Of a DNA stretch of 64,000 nucleotides, positions 61,978-64,000 are shown in pieces; the first letter of the stretch is position 1, and each line of letters starts with the position of its first letter. Where the stretch lies: contig JAFABB010000030.1 in NCBI GenBank assembly GCA_023426245.1, forward strand, positions 248,001 through 312,000. The letters run 5' to 3'. The translations under genes were made by a program, and so were the position numbers. The notes beneath the pieces were generated by a model that searched no databases, was not told where the DNA came from, and saw only the letters and a list, made by a program, of their open reading frames with translations. The DNA is from Bacillota bacterium (lineage in GTDB: Bacteria > Bacillota > UBA4882 > UBA8346).

Positions 61978-62436
61978 TCACCGTCCCTCAACCGTTTCCT
62001 TTAAAGACATCCGGGGAGCATCCATCTTGGGTGATATCACAACCGAAAAAACTGGTTCCGTGCTCTCGGCAACCGCAACGAAATGGCCTTTTCCGGCTGC
62101 AACGATCAACTGGGTCCCAGGTTGAATCCGTACAATCTGGACGGAATCCATTTCCGGCTGTCCGTCCTTGATGTCGACAAATATCATTAACGCAACGCCG
62201 GATACAAAATAAAACATTTCAGCATCCAGATGAGTCTCAATTTCATTAAAAACCGGCACATGATGCCAGGTCTGTAAAACACCTCCGCTGATTTCCGGCG
62301 ATCGAAACTTGGCAGTCAACGAGGAAGCCGTCCATTCAAAGTAATTCTCCTTATGACAGGCTGCCTGCATCGGCAGCTGTACCTCAAGTCCTTTCACCAA
62401 ACCCGGCTTTACATCCTGAATATTAATCTTTTTCAT
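61978..62436 (-). CDS. Cupin-like protein (ureidoglycolate lyase-like)
   Basis: The 152-residue protein has a beta-rich cupin pattern: LQTWHHVPVFNEIETHLDAEMFYFVSG, RIQPGTQLIVAAGKGHFVAVAESTEP. It resembles the ureidoglycolate lyase superfamily, which uses metal-bound enol intermediates. In this operon, with a sugar kinase and polyol dehydrogenase, it may act on a sugar-derived acid; the substrate is unknown. Its ATG overlaps the kinase gene's stop by 4 bases. Confidence 0.65.
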   Translation of the reverse strand: MKKINIQDVKPGLVKGLEVQLPMQAACHKENYFEWTASSLTAKFRSPEISGGVLQTWHHVPVFNEIETHLDAEMFYFVSGVALMIFVDIKDGQPEMDSVQIVRIQPGTQLIVAAGKGHFVAVAESTEPVFSVVISPKMDAPRMSLKETVEGR

Positions 62437-63410
62437 TCCTGCTTCCCCCGCTCCTGATTTTTGATAAAGGCAGCAATTTCCTCACCAGTCGGTATTCCGG
62501 GTATGGCACCTTTTTGGGTGGTCGTCAAAGCCCCGGCAGCACAGGAAAACTTTACGATTTCGCCCATTTCGGGAACACTTATTTTCACTAATTCTTCCCT
62601 GGTCTTCGTACCCAAATGATAAAGAACCGCTCCCCAAAACGCATCCCCTGCACCTGTCGTATCAACGGCATTAACCGCAAAAGAGGAAATTAGCCCATGA
62701 CCTGCCGGGCAATAGAAAAAACACCCTTTAGGCCCTAATGTAACAAAAATCAATTGCGGGCCCTGCCTAAACAAAATATCTGCTCCCTCAATAAGATCAC
62801 TGGTTCCAGTTATCAACTCCAATTCCTCATCGGAGACTTTTAAGATATCCGTATAGGGCAAACCTTGTTTAATGGAAATTTGGGCTTCTTCTTTTGATTT
62901 CCATAATAATGGCCGGTAATTGGGATCGTAAGAAACCAAAACTCCATTCTTTTTAGCGAATTTCACCGCTGCCATCGTTGCCGATTTCCCTGGTTCTCCA
63001 GCCATAGAGACGGAACCAAAATGGAATATCTTGGAATTCTTGACAATCTCAAAATCCACATCTTCCGGCCTGAGCATTAAATCAGCGCCGGGATTACGGT
63101 AAAAGCTAAAAGAACGGTCACCCAAATGGTCAAGATGGACAAAGGCCAAGGTAGTATTGACCGTTTCCGAAACCTTAAGCCCCCGTGTTTCAATCTTTTC
63201 TTTTTCAAGCGTATCCCTTAAAAAAGAACCAAATTGATCATGGCCCACCATTCCCAGGAATGCTCCCTTTTTTCCTAACCGGGATAGAGCGACCAACACA
63301 TTCGCAGGCGCTCCCCCGGGGTTCTGTTCGAACATCGGATTATTTTTCTCGGACTTTCCACCGGGAGTAAAATCAATCAGTAATTCTCCCAAAGCGCTTA
63401 CATCATACAT
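62433..63410 (-). CDS. PfkB-family sugar kinase (fructokinase-like)
   Basis: The 325-residue enzyme has the N-terminal GELLIDFTP and GGAPANVLVALSRLG motif and the C-terminal DTTGAGDAFWGAV with catalytic Asp. Related kinases phosphorylate fructose or other sugars. I use ATG 63410 after CAGGTG; the GTG at 63422 is an alternative. It lies between the dehydrogenase and the cupin-like gene. Confidence 0.9.
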   Translation of the reverse strand: MYDVSALGELLIDFTPGGKSEKNNPMFEQNPGGAPANVLVALSRLGKKGAFLGMVGHDQFGSFLRDTLEKEKIETRGLKVSETVNTTLAFVHLDHLGDRSFSFYRNPGADLMLRPEDVDFEIVKNSKIFHFGSVSMAGEPGKSATMAAVKFAKKNGVLVSYDPNYRPLLWKSKEEAQISIKQGLPYTDILKVSDEELELITGTSDLIEGADILFRQGPQLIFVTLGPKGCFFYCPAGHGLISSFAVNAVDTTGAGDAFWGAVLYHLGTKTREELVKISVPEMGEIVKFSCAAGALTTTQKGAIPGIPTGEEIAAFIKNQERGKQE

Positions 63411-63466
63411 CGTCTTTATCACCTGCTGATTTCTTTATTTCCTTTTGATATTCGATACCATTTCTT

Positions 63467-64000
63467 TTATTTGGATATTTTAACAACCGCCTTGACAATT
63501 TCCGCTTTATTATGAATGCTGAAATCCATTGCATTTTGAATATCGTCGAATTCAAAGATATTCGTCACAATATTTTTAAGGTCAACCTTTCCACTGGCAA
63601 TGGCTTCAATGGCCATGGGATAGATATGGCGGTAACGGAATATCGTTTTGAAGGTCAATTCCTTATCCAGTGCAAGGCTCATCGGCAAATTCATCATCCC
63701 GGACTTTCCGTAACCAATCAATACAATATTAGAGCCTTTTTTGGCCATCTGAATGGTCTGCTGGGCAGTAATTTCAGTGCCTGCAGTTTCCATGGCCAAA
63801 TCACATCCGGCTCCGTCCGTCAACTTCAATACTTCTTTCACCACATCCTGCTCTTTGGCGTTGATGACTCCACTCGCCCCCAATTCCAGCGCCTTTTCCA
63901 GCCGTTTGGCCATGATATCCACCCCATATACTTTTGAAACGCCCATTGCCTTTAATGCCATCATCGAAACAAGACCGATACAACCCGCTCCCATTACCAC
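63467..64000 (-). CDS. Zn alcohol dehydrogenase, sorbitol-type (partial)
   Basis: The visible 177 residues are the cofactor-binding half of an MDR enzyme: VMGAGCIGLVSMMALKAMG and VDIMAKRLEKALELGA, then CDLAMETAG and GYGKSGM. The catalytic N-terminal part lies beyond the window. L-iditol/sorbitol dehydrogenase is the closest type. With the kinase it would form a hexitol-to-fructose-to-fructose-phosphate route. Confidence 0.8.
   Translation of the reverse strand: MVMGAGCIGLVSMMALKAMGVSKVYGVDIMAKRLEKALELGASGVINAKEQDVVKEVLKLTDGAGCDLAMETAGTEITAQQTIQMAKKGSNIVLIGYGKSGMMNLPMSLALDKELTFKTIFRYRHIYPMAIEAIASGKVDLKNIVTNIFEFDDIQNAMDFSIHNKAEIVKAVVKISK

Noticed and set aside
61816..62004. 62-codon rightward frame before the cupin gene
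   Set aside because: It lies over the terminator of the leftward operon and has no recognised product.

Overview
The window joins the right-hand part of a temperate-phage genome (about 1-25,346) to about 38.6 kb of ordinary chromosome. The host looks like a moderately low-GC Bacillota bacterium, probably a spore former (clostridial or limnochordial lineage). The reasons are strong AGGAGG ribosome-binding sites, many GTG/TTG starts, intrinsic terminators, a LysM coat-like protein, YjcZ-like glycine-rich micro-proteins, DeoR regulators and Rbs-type sugar importers. The species cannot be fixed from the sequence alone.

Prophage (1-25,346). The integrase lies next to the 3' end of tRNA-Arg(TCG), so the right attachment site is there; the left end, with the large terminase and structural genes, is outside the window. 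Divergent promoters with three copies of a TGACGCCAATA operator separate a rightward lysogeny unit (double-HTH repressor, excisionase-like HTH, tyrosine integrase) from a leftward early operon. The leftward operon carries Cro-like and other DNA-binding proteins, an HNH endonuclease between structured non-coding stretches, a Rad50/Mre11 (SbcC/SbcD) module whose SbcC is split over three genes, a GIY-YIG-like nuclease, a phage sliding clamp (DnaN), a RecD2-type helicase and a 1005-residue primase-helicase. Beyond these come an iteron-like region (possible origin), a small protein ending in a clamp-binding QLSLF tail, a RuvC-like resolvase, three membrane/coiled-coil proteins, a DNA methyltransferase, the small terminase and an HNH/P-loop protein cut by the window edge. 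Many small genes are Cys-rich mini-proteins. Two short promoter-to-terminator units look like small RNAs.

Chromosome, 25.3-35.5 kb: tRNA-Arg, a membrane spermidine-synthase-like protein, a sensor kinase, a LysM protein, a DeoR/HAD pair, lipoate ligase, remains of an RND efflux operon, two glycine-rich micro-proteins between nested palindromes, and a ferritin-like protein. 35.5-42.2 kb: a GH127-type glycosidase with a bacteriocin-style double-glycine leader instead of a Sec signal, behind duplicated LacI-type operators; then a divergent SDR/AraC pair and 81-bp tandem repeats. 42.2-46.2 kb: an ECF sigma/membrane partner/zinc-ribbon sensor locus that was duplicated, each copy having lost what the other kept, with DedA and PAP2 genes between them and a broken TVP38-family gene. 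46.2-47.6 kb is decayed DNA with a UmuC fragment and a long repeat that recurs at 61.6 kb.

47.6-64 kb: a chemoreceptor, then a leftward ten-gene operon (dehydrogenase, periplasmic-binding protein, ABC ATPase, two permeases, transketolase N half, DeoR regulator, transketolase C half, GlpK-like kinase, PHP phosphoesterase). This suits uptake and catabolism of a short polyol, possibly a tetritol, with carbon entering the pentose phosphate pathway. The window ends in a second sugar operon (sorbitol-type dehydrogenase, PfkB kinase, cupin-like protein).
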